Origin: Limnomonas spitsbergensis
Taxonomy: Eukaryota; Chlorophyta; Chlorophyceae; Chlamydomonadales
Direction of reading: 5' to 3'
NCBI GenBank assembly: GCA_037349105.1
Contig: JAYJMM010000049.1
Span: 1-64,000 of the forward strand
DNA length: 64,000 nt
The notes beneath the pieces are model-generated. The model saw only the letters and a program-made list of their open reading frames with translations. It was not told where the DNA came from and did no database searches. Numbering within the stretch: position 1 is the first letter of the stretch; the number at the start of each line of letters is the position of its first letter. Below are positions 53,001 to 64,000 of this stretch, piece after piece. A program made the translations under genes and the position numbers.

Positions 53001-56000
53001 AATGTCAGGGCAGTGGGTAAAATGGGAGGAACACAGATTTTGAGCCACTTAGGTGGTTCAGCAAAACAGCCCCCCTCGTTTCCCACTCATGGAGATGGCC
53101 TGCAACAGCCTGCACACTTCCAGGACACACATTTCATTCTGGCAGCATAGTAAAGGATCACTATATGAGCATGCAGCCATGCTCAAAATGTCAGGGCAGT
53201 GGGTAAAATGGGAGGAACACAGATTTTGAGCCACTTAGGTGGTTCAGCAAAACAGCCCCCCTCGTTTCCCACTCATGGAGATGGCCTGCAACAGCCTGCA
53301 CACTTCCAGGACACACATTTCATTCTGGCAGCATAGTAAAGGATCACTATATGAGCATGCAGCCATGCTCAAAATGTCAGGGCAGTGGGTAAAATGGGAG
53401 GAACACAGATTTTGAGCCACTTAGGTGGTTCAGCAAAACAGCCCCCCTCGTTTCCCACTCATGGAGATGGCCTGCAACAGCCTGCACACTTCCAGGACAC
53501 ACATTTCATTCTGGCAGCATAGTAAAGGATCACTATATGAGCATGCAGCCATGCTCAAAATGTCAGGGCAGTGGGTAAAATGGGAGGAACACAGATTTTG
53601 AGCCACTTAGGTGGTTCAGCAAAACAGCCCCCCTCGTTTCCCACTCATGGAGATGGCCTGCAACAGCCTGCACACTTCCAGGACACACATTTCATTCTGG
53701 CAGCATAGTAAAGGATCACTATATGAGCATGCAGCCATGCTCAAAATGTCAGGGCAGTGGGTAAAATGGGAGGAACACAGATTTTGAGCCACTTAGGTGG
53801 TTCAGCAAAACAGCCCCCCTCGTTTCCCACTCATGGAGATGGCCTGCAACAGCCTGCACACTTCCAGGACACACATTTCATTCTGGCAGCATAGTAAAGG
53901 ATCACTATATGAGCATGCAGCCATGCTCAAAATGTCAGGGCAGTGGGTAAAATGGGAGGAACACAGATTTTGAGCCACTTAGGTGGTTCAGCAAAACAGC
54001 CCCCCTCGTTTCCCACTCATGGAGATGGCCTGCAACAGCCTGCACACTTCCAGGACACACATTTCATTCTGGCAGCATAGTAAAGGATCACTATATGAGC
54101 ATGCAGCCATGCTCAAAATGTCAGGGCAGTGGGTAAAATGGGAGGAACACAGATTTTGAGCCACTTAGGTGGTTCAGCAAAACAGCCCCCCTCGTTTCCC
54201 ACTCATGGAGATGGCCTGCAACAGCCTGCACACTTCCAGGACACACATTTCATTCTGGCAGCATAGTAAAGGATCACTATATGAGCATGCAGCCATGCTC
54301 AAAATGTCAGGGCAGTGGGTAAAATGGGAGGAACACAGATTTTGAGCCACTTAGGTGGTTCAGCAAAACAGCCCCCCTCGTTTCCCACTCATGGAGATGG
54401 CCTGCAACAGCCTGCACACTTCCAGGACACACATTTCATTCTGGCAGCATAGTAAAGGATCACTATATGAGCATGCAGCCATGCTCAAAATGTCAGGGCA
54501 GTGGGTAAAATGGGAGGAACACAGATTTTGAGCCACTTAGGTGGTTCAGCAAAACAGCCCCCCTCGTTTCCCACTCATGGAGATGGCCTGCAACAGCCTG
54601 CACACTTCCAGGACACACATTTCATTCTGGCAGCATAGTAAAGGATCACTATATGAGCATGCAGCCATGCTCAAAATGTCAGGGCAGTGGGTAAAATGGG
54701 AGGAACACAGATTTTGAGCCACTTAGGTGGTTCAGCAAAACAGCCCCCCTCGTTTCCCACTCATGGAGATGGCCTGCAACAGCCTGCACACTTCCAGGAC
54801 ACACATTTCATTCTGGCAGCATAGTAAAGGATCACTATATGAGCATGCAGCCATGCTCAAAATGTCAGGGCAGTGGGTAAAATGGGAGGAACACAGATTT
54901 TGAGCCACTTAGGTGGTTCAGCAAAACAGCCCCCCTCGTTTCCCACTCATGGAGATGGCCTGCAACAGCCTGCACACTTCCAGGACACACATTTCATTCT
55001 GGCAGCATAGTAAAGGATCACTATATGAGCATGCAGCCATGCTCAAAATGTCAGGGCAGTGGGTAAAATGGGAGGAACACAGATTTTGAGCCACTTAGGT
55101 GGTTCAGCAAAACAGCCCCCCTCGTTTCCCACTCATGGAGATGGCCTGCAACAGCCTGCACACTTCCAGGACACACATTTCATTCTGGCAGCATAGTAAA
55201 GGATCACTATATGAGCATGCAGCCATGCTCAAAATGTCAGGGCAGTGGGTAAAATGGGAGGAACACAGATTTTGAGCCACTTAGGTGGTTCAGCAAAACA
55301 GCCCCCCTCGTTTCCCACTCATGGAGATGGCCTGCAACAGCCTGCACACTTCCAGGACACACATTTCATTCTGGCAGCATAGTAAAGGATCACTATATGA
55401 GCATGCAGCCATGCTCAAAATGTCAGGGCAGTGGGTAAAATGGGAGGAACACAGATTTTGAGCCACTTAGGTGGTTCAGCAAAACAGCCCCCCTCGTTTC
55501 CCACTCATGGAGATGGCCTGCAACAGCCTGCACACTTCCAGGACACACATTTCATTCTGGCAGCATAGTAAAGGATCACTATATGAGCATGCAGCCATGC
55601 TCAAAATGTCAGGGCAGTGGGTAAAATGGGAGGAACACAGATTTTGAGCCACTTAGGTGGTTCAGCAAAACAGCCCCCCTCGTTTCCCACTCATGGAGAT
55701 GGCCTGCAACAGCCTGCACACTTCCAGGACACACATTTCATTCTGGCAGCATAGTAAAGGATCACTATATGAGCATGCAGCCATGCTCAAAATGTCAGGG
55801 CAGTGGGTAAAATGGGAGGAACACAGATTTTGAGCCACTTAGGTGGTTCAGCAAAACAGCCCCCCTCGTTTCCCACTCATGGAGATGGCCTGCAACAGCC
55901 TGCACACTTCCAGGACACACATTTCATTCTGGCAGCATAGTAAAGGATCACTATATGAGCATGCAGCCATGCTCAAAATGTCAGGGCAGTGGGTAAAATG

Positions 56001-59000
56001 GGAGGAACACAGATTTTGAGCCACTTAGGTGGTTCAGCAAAACAGCCCCCCTCGTTTCCCACTCATGGAGATGGCCTGCAACAGCCTGCACACTTCCAGG
56101 ACACACATTTCATTCTGGCAGCATAGTAAAGGATCACTATATGAGCATGCAGCCATGCTCAAAATGTCAGGGCAGTGGGTAAAATGGGAGGAACACAGAT
56201 TTTGAGCCACTTAGGTGGTTCAGCAAAACAGCCCCCCTCGTTTCCCACTCATGGAGATGGCCTGCAACAGCCTGCACACTTCCAGGACACACATTTCATT
56301 CTGGCAGCATAGTAAAGGATCACTATATGAGCATGCAGCCATGCTCAAAATGTCAGGGCAGTGGGTAAAATGGGAGGAACACAGATTTTGAGCCACTTAG
56401 GTGGTTCAGCAAAACAGCCCCCCTCGTTTCCCACTCATGGAGATGGCCTGCAACAGCCTGCACACTTCCAGGACACACATTTCATTCTGGCAGCATAGTA
56501 AAGGATCACTATATGAGCATGCAGCCATGCTCAAAATGTCAGGGCAGTGGGTAAAATGGGAGGAACACAGATTTTGAGCCACTTAGGTGGTTCAGCAAAA
56601 CAGCCCCCCTCGTTTCCCACTCATGGAGATGGCCTGCAACAGCCTGCACACTTCCAGGACACACATTTCATTCTGGCAGCATAGTAAAGGATCACTATAT
56701 GAGCATGCAGCCATGCTCAAAATGTCAGGGCAGTGGGTAAAATGGGAGGAACACAGATTTTGAGCCACTTAGGTGGTTCAGCAAAACAGCCCCCCTCGTT
56801 TCCCACTCATGGAGATGGCCTGCAACAGCCTGCACACTTCCAGGACACACATTTCATTCTGGCAGCATAGTAAAGGATCACTATATGAGCATGCAGCCAT
56901 GCTCAAAATGTCAGGGCAGTGGGTAAAATGGGAGGAACACAGATTTTGAGCCACTTAGGTGGTTCAGCAAAACAGCCCCCCTCGTTTCCCACTCATGGAG
57001 ATGGCCTGCAACAGCCTGCACACTTCCAGGACACACATTTCATTCTGGCAGCATAGTAAAGGATCACTATATGAGCATGCAGCCATGCTCAAAATGTCAG
57101 GGCAGTGGGTAAAATGGGAGGAACACAGATTTTGAGCCACTTAGGTGGTTCAGCAAAACAGCCCCCCTCGTTTCCCACTCATGGAGATGGCCTGCAACAG
57201 CCTGCACACTTCCAGGACACACATTTCATTCTGGCAGCATAGTAAAGGATCACTATATGAGCATGCAGCCATGCTCAAAATGTCAGGGCAGTGGGTAAAA
57301 TGGGAGGAACACAGATTTTGAGCCACTTAGGTGGTTCAGCAAAACAGCCCCCCTCGTTTCCCACTCATGGAGATGGCCTGCAACAGCCTGCACACTTCCA
57401 GGACACACATTTCATTCTGGCAGCATAGTAAAGGATCACTATATGAGCATGCAGCCATGCTCAAAATGTCAGGGCAGTGGGTAAAATGGGAGGAACACAG
57501 ATTTTGAGCCACTTAGGTGGTTCAGCAAAACAGCCCCCCTCGTTTCCCACTCATGGAGATGGCCTGCAACAGCCTGCACACTTCCAGGACACACATTTCA
57601 TTCTGGCAGCATAGTAAAGGATCACTATATGAGCATGCAGCCATGCTCAAAATGTCAGGGCAGTGGGTAAAATGGGAGGAACACAGATTTTGAGCCACTT
57701 AGGTGGTTCAGCAAAACAGCCCCCCTCGTTTCCCACTCATGGAGATGGCCTGCAACAGCCTGCACACTTCCAGGACACACATTTCATTCTGGCAGCATAG
57801 TAAAGGATCACTATATGAGCATGCAGCCATGCTCAAAATGTCAGGGCAGTGGGTAAAATGGGAGGAACACAGATTTTGAGCCACTTAGGTGGTTCAGCAA
57901 AACAGCCCCCCTCGTTTCCCACTCATGGAGATGGCCTGCAACAGCCTGCACACTTCCAGGACACACATTTCATTCTGGCAGCATAGTAAAGGATCACTAT
58001 ATGAGCATGCAGCCATGCTCAAAATGTCAGGGCAGTGGGTAAAATGGGAGGAACACAGATTTTGAGCCACTTAGGTGGTTCAGCAAAACAGCCCCCCTCG
58101 TTTCCCACTCATGGAGATGGCCTGCAACAGCCTGCACACTTCCAGGACACACATTTCATTCTGGCAGCATAGTAAAGGATCACTATATGAGCATGCAGCC
58201 ATGCTCAAAATGTCAGGGCAGTGGGTAAAATGGGAGGAACACAGATTTTGAGCCACTTAGGTGGTTCAGCAAAACAGCCCCCCTCGTTTCCCACTCATGG
58301 AGATGGCCTGCAACAGCCTGCACACTTCCAGGACACACATTTCATTCTGGCAGCATAGTAAAGGATCACTATATGAGCATGCAGCCATGCTCAAAATGTC
58401 AGGGCAGTGGGTAAAATGGGAGGAACACAGATTTTGAGCCACTTAGGTGGTTCAGCAAAACAGCCCCCCTCGTTTCCCACTCATGGAGATGGCCTGCAAC
58501 AGCCTGCACACTTCCAGGACACACATTTCATTCTGGCAGCATAGTAAAGGATCACTATATGAGCATGCAGCCATGCTCAAAATGTCAGGGCAGTGGGTAA
58601 AATGGGAGGAACACAGATTTTGAGCCACTTAGGTGGTTCAGCAAAACAGCCCCCCTCGTTTCCCACTCATGGAGATGGCCTGCAACAGCCTGCACACTTC
58701 CAGGACACACATTTCATTCTGGCAGCATAGTAAAGGATCACTATATGAGCATGCAGCCATGCTCAAAATGTCAGGGCAGTGGGTAAAATGGGAGGAACAC
58801 AGATTTTGAGCCACTTAGGTGGTTCAGCAAAACAGCCCCCCTCGTTTCCCACTCATGGAGATGGCCTGCAACAGCCTGCACACTTCCAGGACACACATTT
58901 CATTCTGGCAGCATAGTAAAGGATCACTATATGAGCATGCAGCCATGCTCAAAATGTCAGGGCAGTGGGTAAAATGGGAGGAACACAGATTTTGAGCCAC

Positions 59001-60810
59001 TTAGGTGGTTCAGCAAAACAGCCCCCCTCGTTTCCCACTCATGGAGATGGCCTGCAACAGCCTGCACACTTCCAGGACACACATTTCATTCTGGCAGCAT
59101 AGTAAAGGATCACTATATGAGCATGCAGCCATGCTCAAAATGTCAGGGCAGTGGGTAAAATGGGAGGAACACAGATTTTGAGCCACTTAGGTGGTTCAGC
59201 AAAACAGCCCCCCTCGTTTCCCACTCATGGAGATGGCCTGCAACAGCCTGCACACTTCCAGGACACACATTTCATTCTGGCAGCATAGTAAAGGATCACT
59301 ATATGAGCATGCAGCCATGCTCAAAATGTCAGGGCAGTGGGTAAAATGGGAGGAACACAGATTTTGAGCCACTTAGGTGGTTCAGCAAAACAGCCCCCCT
59401 CGTTTCCCACTCATGGAGATGGCCTGCAACAGCCTGCACACTTCCAGGACACACATTTCATTCTGGCAGCATAGTAAAGGATCACTATATGAGCATGCAG
59501 CCATGCTCAAAATGTCAGGGCAGTGGGTAAAATGGGAGGAACACAGATTTTGAGCCACTTAGGTGGTTCAGCAAAACAGCCCCCCTCGTTTCCCACTCAT
59601 GGAGATGGCCTGCAACAGCCTGCACACTTCCAGGACACACATTTCATTCTGGCAGCATAGTAAAGGATCACTATATGAGCATGCAGCCATGCTCAAAATG
59701 TCAGGGCAGTGGGTAAAATGGGAGGAACACAGATTTTGAGCCACTTAGGTGGTTCAGCAAAACAGCCCCCCTCGTTTCCCACTCATGGAGATGGCCTGCA
59801 ACAGCCTGCACACTTCCAGGACACACATTTCATTCTGGCAGCATAGTAAAGGATCACTATATGAGCATGCAGCCATGCTCAAAATGTCAGGGCAGTGGGT
59901 AAAATGGGAGGAACACAGATTTTGAGCCACTTAGGTGGTTCAGCAAAACAGCCCCCCTCGTTTCCCACTCATGGAGATGGCCTGCAACAGCCTGCACACT
60001 TCCAGGACACACATTTCATTCTGGCAGCATAGTAAAGGATCACTATATGAGCATGCAGCCATGCTCAAAATGTCAGGGCAGTGGGTAAAATGGGAGGAAC
60101 ACAGATTTTGAGCCACTTAGGTGGTTCAGCAAAACAGCCCCCCTCGTTTCCCACTCATGGAGATGGCCTGCAACAGCCTGCACACTTCCAGGACACACAT
60201 TTCATTCTGGCAGCATAGTAAAGGATCACTATATGAGCATGCAGCCATGCTCAAAATGTCAGGGCAGTGGGTAAAATGGGAGGAACACAGATTTTGAGCC
60301 ACTTAGGTGGTTCAGCAAAACAGCCCCCCTCGTTTCCCACTCATGGAGATGGCCTGCAACAGCCTGCACACTTCCAGGACACACATTTCATTCTGGCAGC
60401 ATAGTAAAGGATCACTATATGAGCATGCAGCCATGCTCAAAATGTCAGGGCAGTGGGTAAAATGGGAGGAACACAGATTTTGAGCCACTTAGGTGGTTCA
60501 GCAAAACAGCCCCCCTCGTTTCCCACTCATGGAGATGGCCTGCAACAGCCTGCACACTTCCAGGACACACATTTCATTCTGGCAGCATAGTAAAGGATCA
60601 CTATATGAGCATGCAGCCATGCTCAAAATGTCAGGGCAGTGGGTAAAATGGGAGGAACACAGATTTTGAGCCACTTAGGTGGTTCAGCAAAACAGCCCCC
60701 CTCGTTTCCCACTCATGGAGATGGCCTGCAACAGCCTGCACACTTCCAGGACACACATTTCATTCTGGCAGCATAGTAAAGGATCACTATATGAGCATGC
60801 AGCCATGCTC
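44071..60810 (+). repeat. Uniform block, copies 238-327
   Basis: Ninety consecutive monomers span exactly 16740 bp; no difference seen by eye. No gene. Confidence 0.92.
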
Positions 60811-60996
60811 AAAATGTCAGGGCAGTGGGTAAAATGGGAGGAACACAGATTTTGAGCCACCAAGGTGGTTCAGCAAAACAGCCCCCCTCGTTTCCCACTC
60901 ATGGAGATGGCCTGCAACAGCCTGCACACTTCCAGGACACACATTTCATTCTGGCAGCATAGTAAAGGATCACTATATGAGCATGCAGCCATGCTC
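60811..60996 (+). repeat. Variant monomer 328 (CA type)
   Basis: TT to CA at 60861-60862; otherwise canonical. It is the last variant copy in the window. Confidence 0.94.
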
Positions 60997-63972
60997 AAAA
61001 TGTCAGGGCAGTGGGTAAAATGGGAGGAACACAGATTTTGAGCCACTTAGGTGGTTCAGCAAAACAGCCCCCCTCGTTTCCCACTCATGGAGATGGCCTG
61101 CAACAGCCTGCACACTTCCAGGACACACATTTCATTCTGGCAGCATAGTAAAGGATCACTATATGAGCATGCAGCCATGCTCAAAATGTCAGGGCAGTGG
61201 GTAAAATGGGAGGAACACAGATTTTGAGCCACTTAGGTGGTTCAGCAAAACAGCCCCCCTCGTTTCCCACTCATGGAGATGGCCTGCAACAGCCTGCACA
61301 CTTCCAGGACACACATTTCATTCTGGCAGCATAGTAAAGGATCACTATATGAGCATGCAGCCATGCTCAAAATGTCAGGGCAGTGGGTAAAATGGGAGGA
61401 ACACAGATTTTGAGCCACTTAGGTGGTTCAGCAAAACAGCCCCCCTCGTTTCCCACTCATGGAGATGGCCTGCAACAGCCTGCACACTTCCAGGACACAC
61501 ATTTCATTCTGGCAGCATAGTAAAGGATCACTATATGAGCATGCAGCCATGCTCAAAATGTCAGGGCAGTGGGTAAAATGGGAGGAACACAGATTTTGAG
61601 CCACTTAGGTGGTTCAGCAAAACAGCCCCCCTCGTTTCCCACTCATGGAGATGGCCTGCAACAGCCTGCACACTTCCAGGACACACATTTCATTCTGGCA
61701 GCATAGTAAAGGATCACTATATGAGCATGCAGCCATGCTCAAAATGTCAGGGCAGTGGGTAAAATGGGAGGAACACAGATTTTGAGCCACTTAGGTGGTT
61801 CAGCAAAACAGCCCCCCTCGTTTCCCACTCATGGAGATGGCCTGCAACAGCCTGCACACTTCCAGGACACACATTTCATTCTGGCAGCATAGTAAAGGAT
61901 CACTATATGAGCATGCAGCCATGCTCAAAATGTCAGGGCAGTGGGTAAAATGGGAGGAACACAGATTTTGAGCCACTTAGGTGGTTCAGCAAAACAGCCC
62001 CCCTCGTTTCCCACTCATGGAGATGGCCTGCAACAGCCTGCACACTTCCAGGACACACATTTCATTCTGGCAGCATAGTAAAGGATCACTATATGAGCAT
62101 GCAGCCATGCTCAAAATGTCAGGGCAGTGGGTAAAATGGGAGGAACACAGATTTTGAGCCACTTAGGTGGTTCAGCAAAACAGCCCCCCTCGTTTCCCAC
62201 TCATGGAGATGGCCTGCAACAGCCTGCACACTTCCAGGACACACATTTCATTCTGGCAGCATAGTAAAGGATCACTATATGAGCATGCAGCCATGCTCAA
62301 AATGTCAGGGCAGTGGGTAAAATGGGAGGAACACAGATTTTGAGCCACTTAGGTGGTTCAGCAAAACAGCCCCCCTCGTTTCCCACTCATGGAGATGGCC
62401 TGCAACAGCCTGCACACTTCCAGGACACACATTTCATTCTGGCAGCATAGTAAAGGATCACTATATGAGCATGCAGCCATGCTCAAAATGTCAGGGCAGT
62501 GGGTAAAATGGGAGGAACACAGATTTTGAGCCACTTAGGTGGTTCAGCAAAACAGCCCCCCTCGTTTCCCACTCATGGAGATGGCCTGCAACAGCCTGCA
62601 CACTTCCAGGACACACATTTCATTCTGGCAGCATAGTAAAGGATCACTATATGAGCATGCAGCCATGCTCAAAATGTCAGGGCAGTGGGTAAAATGGGAG
62701 GAACACAGATTTTGAGCCACTTAGGTGGTTCAGCAAAACAGCCCCCCTCGTTTCCCACTCATGGAGATGGCCTGCAACAGCCTGCACACTTCCAGGACAC
62801 ACATTTCATTCTGGCAGCATAGTAAAGGATCACTATATGAGCATGCAGCCATGCTCAAAATGTCAGGGCAGTGGGTAAAATGGGAGGAACACAGATTTTG
62901 AGCCACTTAGGTGGTTCAGCAAAACAGCCCCCCTCGTTTCCCACTCATGGAGATGGCCTGCAACAGCCTGCACACTTCCAGGACACACATTTCATTCTGG
63001 CAGCATAGTAAAGGATCACTATATGAGCATGCAGCCATGCTCAAAATGTCAGGGCAGTGGGTAAAATGGGAGGAACACAGATTTTGAGCCACTTAGGTGG
63101 TTCAGCAAAACAGCCCCCCTCGTTTCCCACTCATGGAGATGGCCTGCAACAGCCTGCACACTTCCAGGACACACATTTCATTCTGGCAGCATAGTAAAGG
63201 ATCACTATATGAGCATGCAGCCATGCTCAAAATGTCAGGGCAGTGGGTAAAATGGGAGGAACACAGATTTTGAGCCACTTAGGTGGTTCAGCAAAACAGC
63301 CCCCCTCGTTTCCCACTCATGGAGATGGCCTGCAACAGCCTGCACACTTCCAGGACACACATTTCATTCTGGCAGCATAGTAAAGGATCACTATATGAGC
63401 ATGCAGCCATGCTCAAAATGTCAGGGCAGTGGGTAAAATGGGAGGAACACAGATTTTGAGCCACTTAGGTGGTTCAGCAAAACAGCCCCCCTCGTTTCCC
63501 ACTCATGGAGATGGCCTGCAACAGCCTGCACACTTCCAGGACACACATTTCATTCTGGCAGCATAGTAAAGGATCACTATATGAGCATGCAGCCATGCTC
63601 AAAATGTCAGGGCAGTGGGTAAAATGGGAGGAACACAGATTTTGAGCCACTTAGGTGGTTCAGCAAAACAGCCCCCCTCGTTTCCCACTCATGGAGATGG
63701 CCTGCAACAGCCTGCACACTTCCAGGACACACATTTCATTCTGGCAGCATAGTAAAGGATCACTATATGAGCATGCAGCCATGCTCAAAATGTCAGGGCA
63801 GTGGGTAAAATGGGAGGAACACAGATTTTGAGCCACTTAGGTGGTTCAGCAAAACAGCCCCCCTCGTTTCCCACTCATGGAGATGGCCTGCAACAGCCTG
63901 CACACTTCCAGGACACACATTTCATTCTGGCAGCATAGTAAAGGATCACTATATGAGCATGCAGCCATGCTC
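60997..63972 (+). repeat. Uniform block, copies 329-344
   Basis: Sixteen canonical monomers; no difference seen. The array shows no sign of ending here. Confidence 0.94.
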
Positions 63973-64000
63973 AAAATGTCAGGGCAGTGGGTAAAATGGG
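63973..64000 (+). repeat. Partial monomer 345 (first 28 bp)
   Basis: Canonical monomer positions 1-28, cut by the window edge. The array therefore continues to the right. Confidence 0.95.

Larger units (their letters stand above)
1..64000 (+). repeat. Satellite DNA array, 186-bp monomer, about 344 tandem copies
   Basis: The window is a continuous head-to-tail array of one 186-bp unit; a canonical copy can be read at 1665-1850. There are 344 full copies and a 28-bp partial copy, with no spacer, inversion, inserted element or unique flank. 328 copies look identical by eye; the other 16 differ by one to four bases. Composition is about 49.5% GC with one CpG per monomer. Every frame of the canonical unit has a stop (plus strand at monomer positions 20, 43, 52, 150, 153, 168; minus-strand stops at 7, 51, 60, 89, 136, 160, 163, 185), so the array is non-coding. 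Length near the nucleosome repeat and strong homogeneity are typical of centromeric or heterochromatic satellites; that role is inferred. I do not recognise the family. Confidence 0.98.

Noticed and set aside
1..64000. Repeat-protein gene (unit length 186 = 62 codons)
   Set aside because: A unit divisible by three would allow a tandem-repeat protein, but each of the six frames has at least one stop per canonical monomer. The longest plus-strand stop-free stretch is 61 codons (positions 23-205) and has no ATG near its start.
1..64000. CRISPR array
   Set aside because: Spacing is regular, but the entire unit repeats and there are no variable spacers; the 186-bp period and CpG depletion do not fit a prokaryotic CRISPR.
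1..64000. Regular higher-order repeat across the whole array
   Set aside because: Variant copies 22, 42, 65, 73, 231, 237 and 328 are unevenly spaced (20, 23, 8, 158, 6 and 91 monomers) and no multi-monomer period recurs.
1..64000. Ribosomal, tRNA or 5S gene array
   Set aside because: The unit has no tRNA cloverleaf with A and B boxes and no 5S-type internal promoter that I can recognise.

Overview
The whole window is one unbroken head-to-tail satellite DNA array. The repeat unit is 186 bp. With the phase set at base 1, the window holds 344 complete monomers and a 28-bp partial one (63973-64000), all in the same orientation. The count closes exactly: 344 x 186 + 28 = 64012, minus the 12 single-base deletions I found, equals 64000. 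By eye 328 of the 344 copies are identical. There is no gene, RNA gene, transposon, CRISPR array or unique sequence anywhere. All six frames of the canonical monomer contain at least one stop, so nothing can be read through the array, even though 186 is a multiple of 3.

Organism: no coding marker is available. The monomer is about 49.5% GC (48 C, 44 G in 186) and has one CpG where about 11 would be expected. This fits a heavily CpG-methylated eukaryotic genome, most likely a vertebrate. Unit length, homogeneity and array size fit a centromeric or pericentromeric satellite, or another large heterochromatic block. I do not recognise the monomer as a named satellite family.

Layout: 1-1664 (copies 1-9) is the irregular left end, with 10 of the 12 deletions, mostly in A or C runs. 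1665-13566 (copies 10-73) is nearly uniform with five variant copies (15, 22, 42, 65, 73). 13567-42768 (copies 74-230) is 157 copies in strict 186-bp register with no difference seen. 42769-63972 (copies 231-344) is again uniform apart from copies 231, 237 and 328. From 1665 to 63972 all substitutions fall at only three places in the monomer: positions 51-52 (TT to CA), 64 (C to T) and 114 (G to C).

Within each monomer I see a strong dyad (8-bp arms, 4-nt loop) at positions 168-187, a G-rich segment with three GGG runs and one GG at 10-31, a short imperfect dyad at 47-58 that coincides with the main variable site, and a degenerate half-match to the CENP-B box on the minus strand at 76-92 that contains the only CpG. 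In copies 15 and 73 a one-base deletion turns the 47-58 dyad into an 11-bp match to the core of the vertebrate CTCF motif. Functional readings of these motifs are inference.
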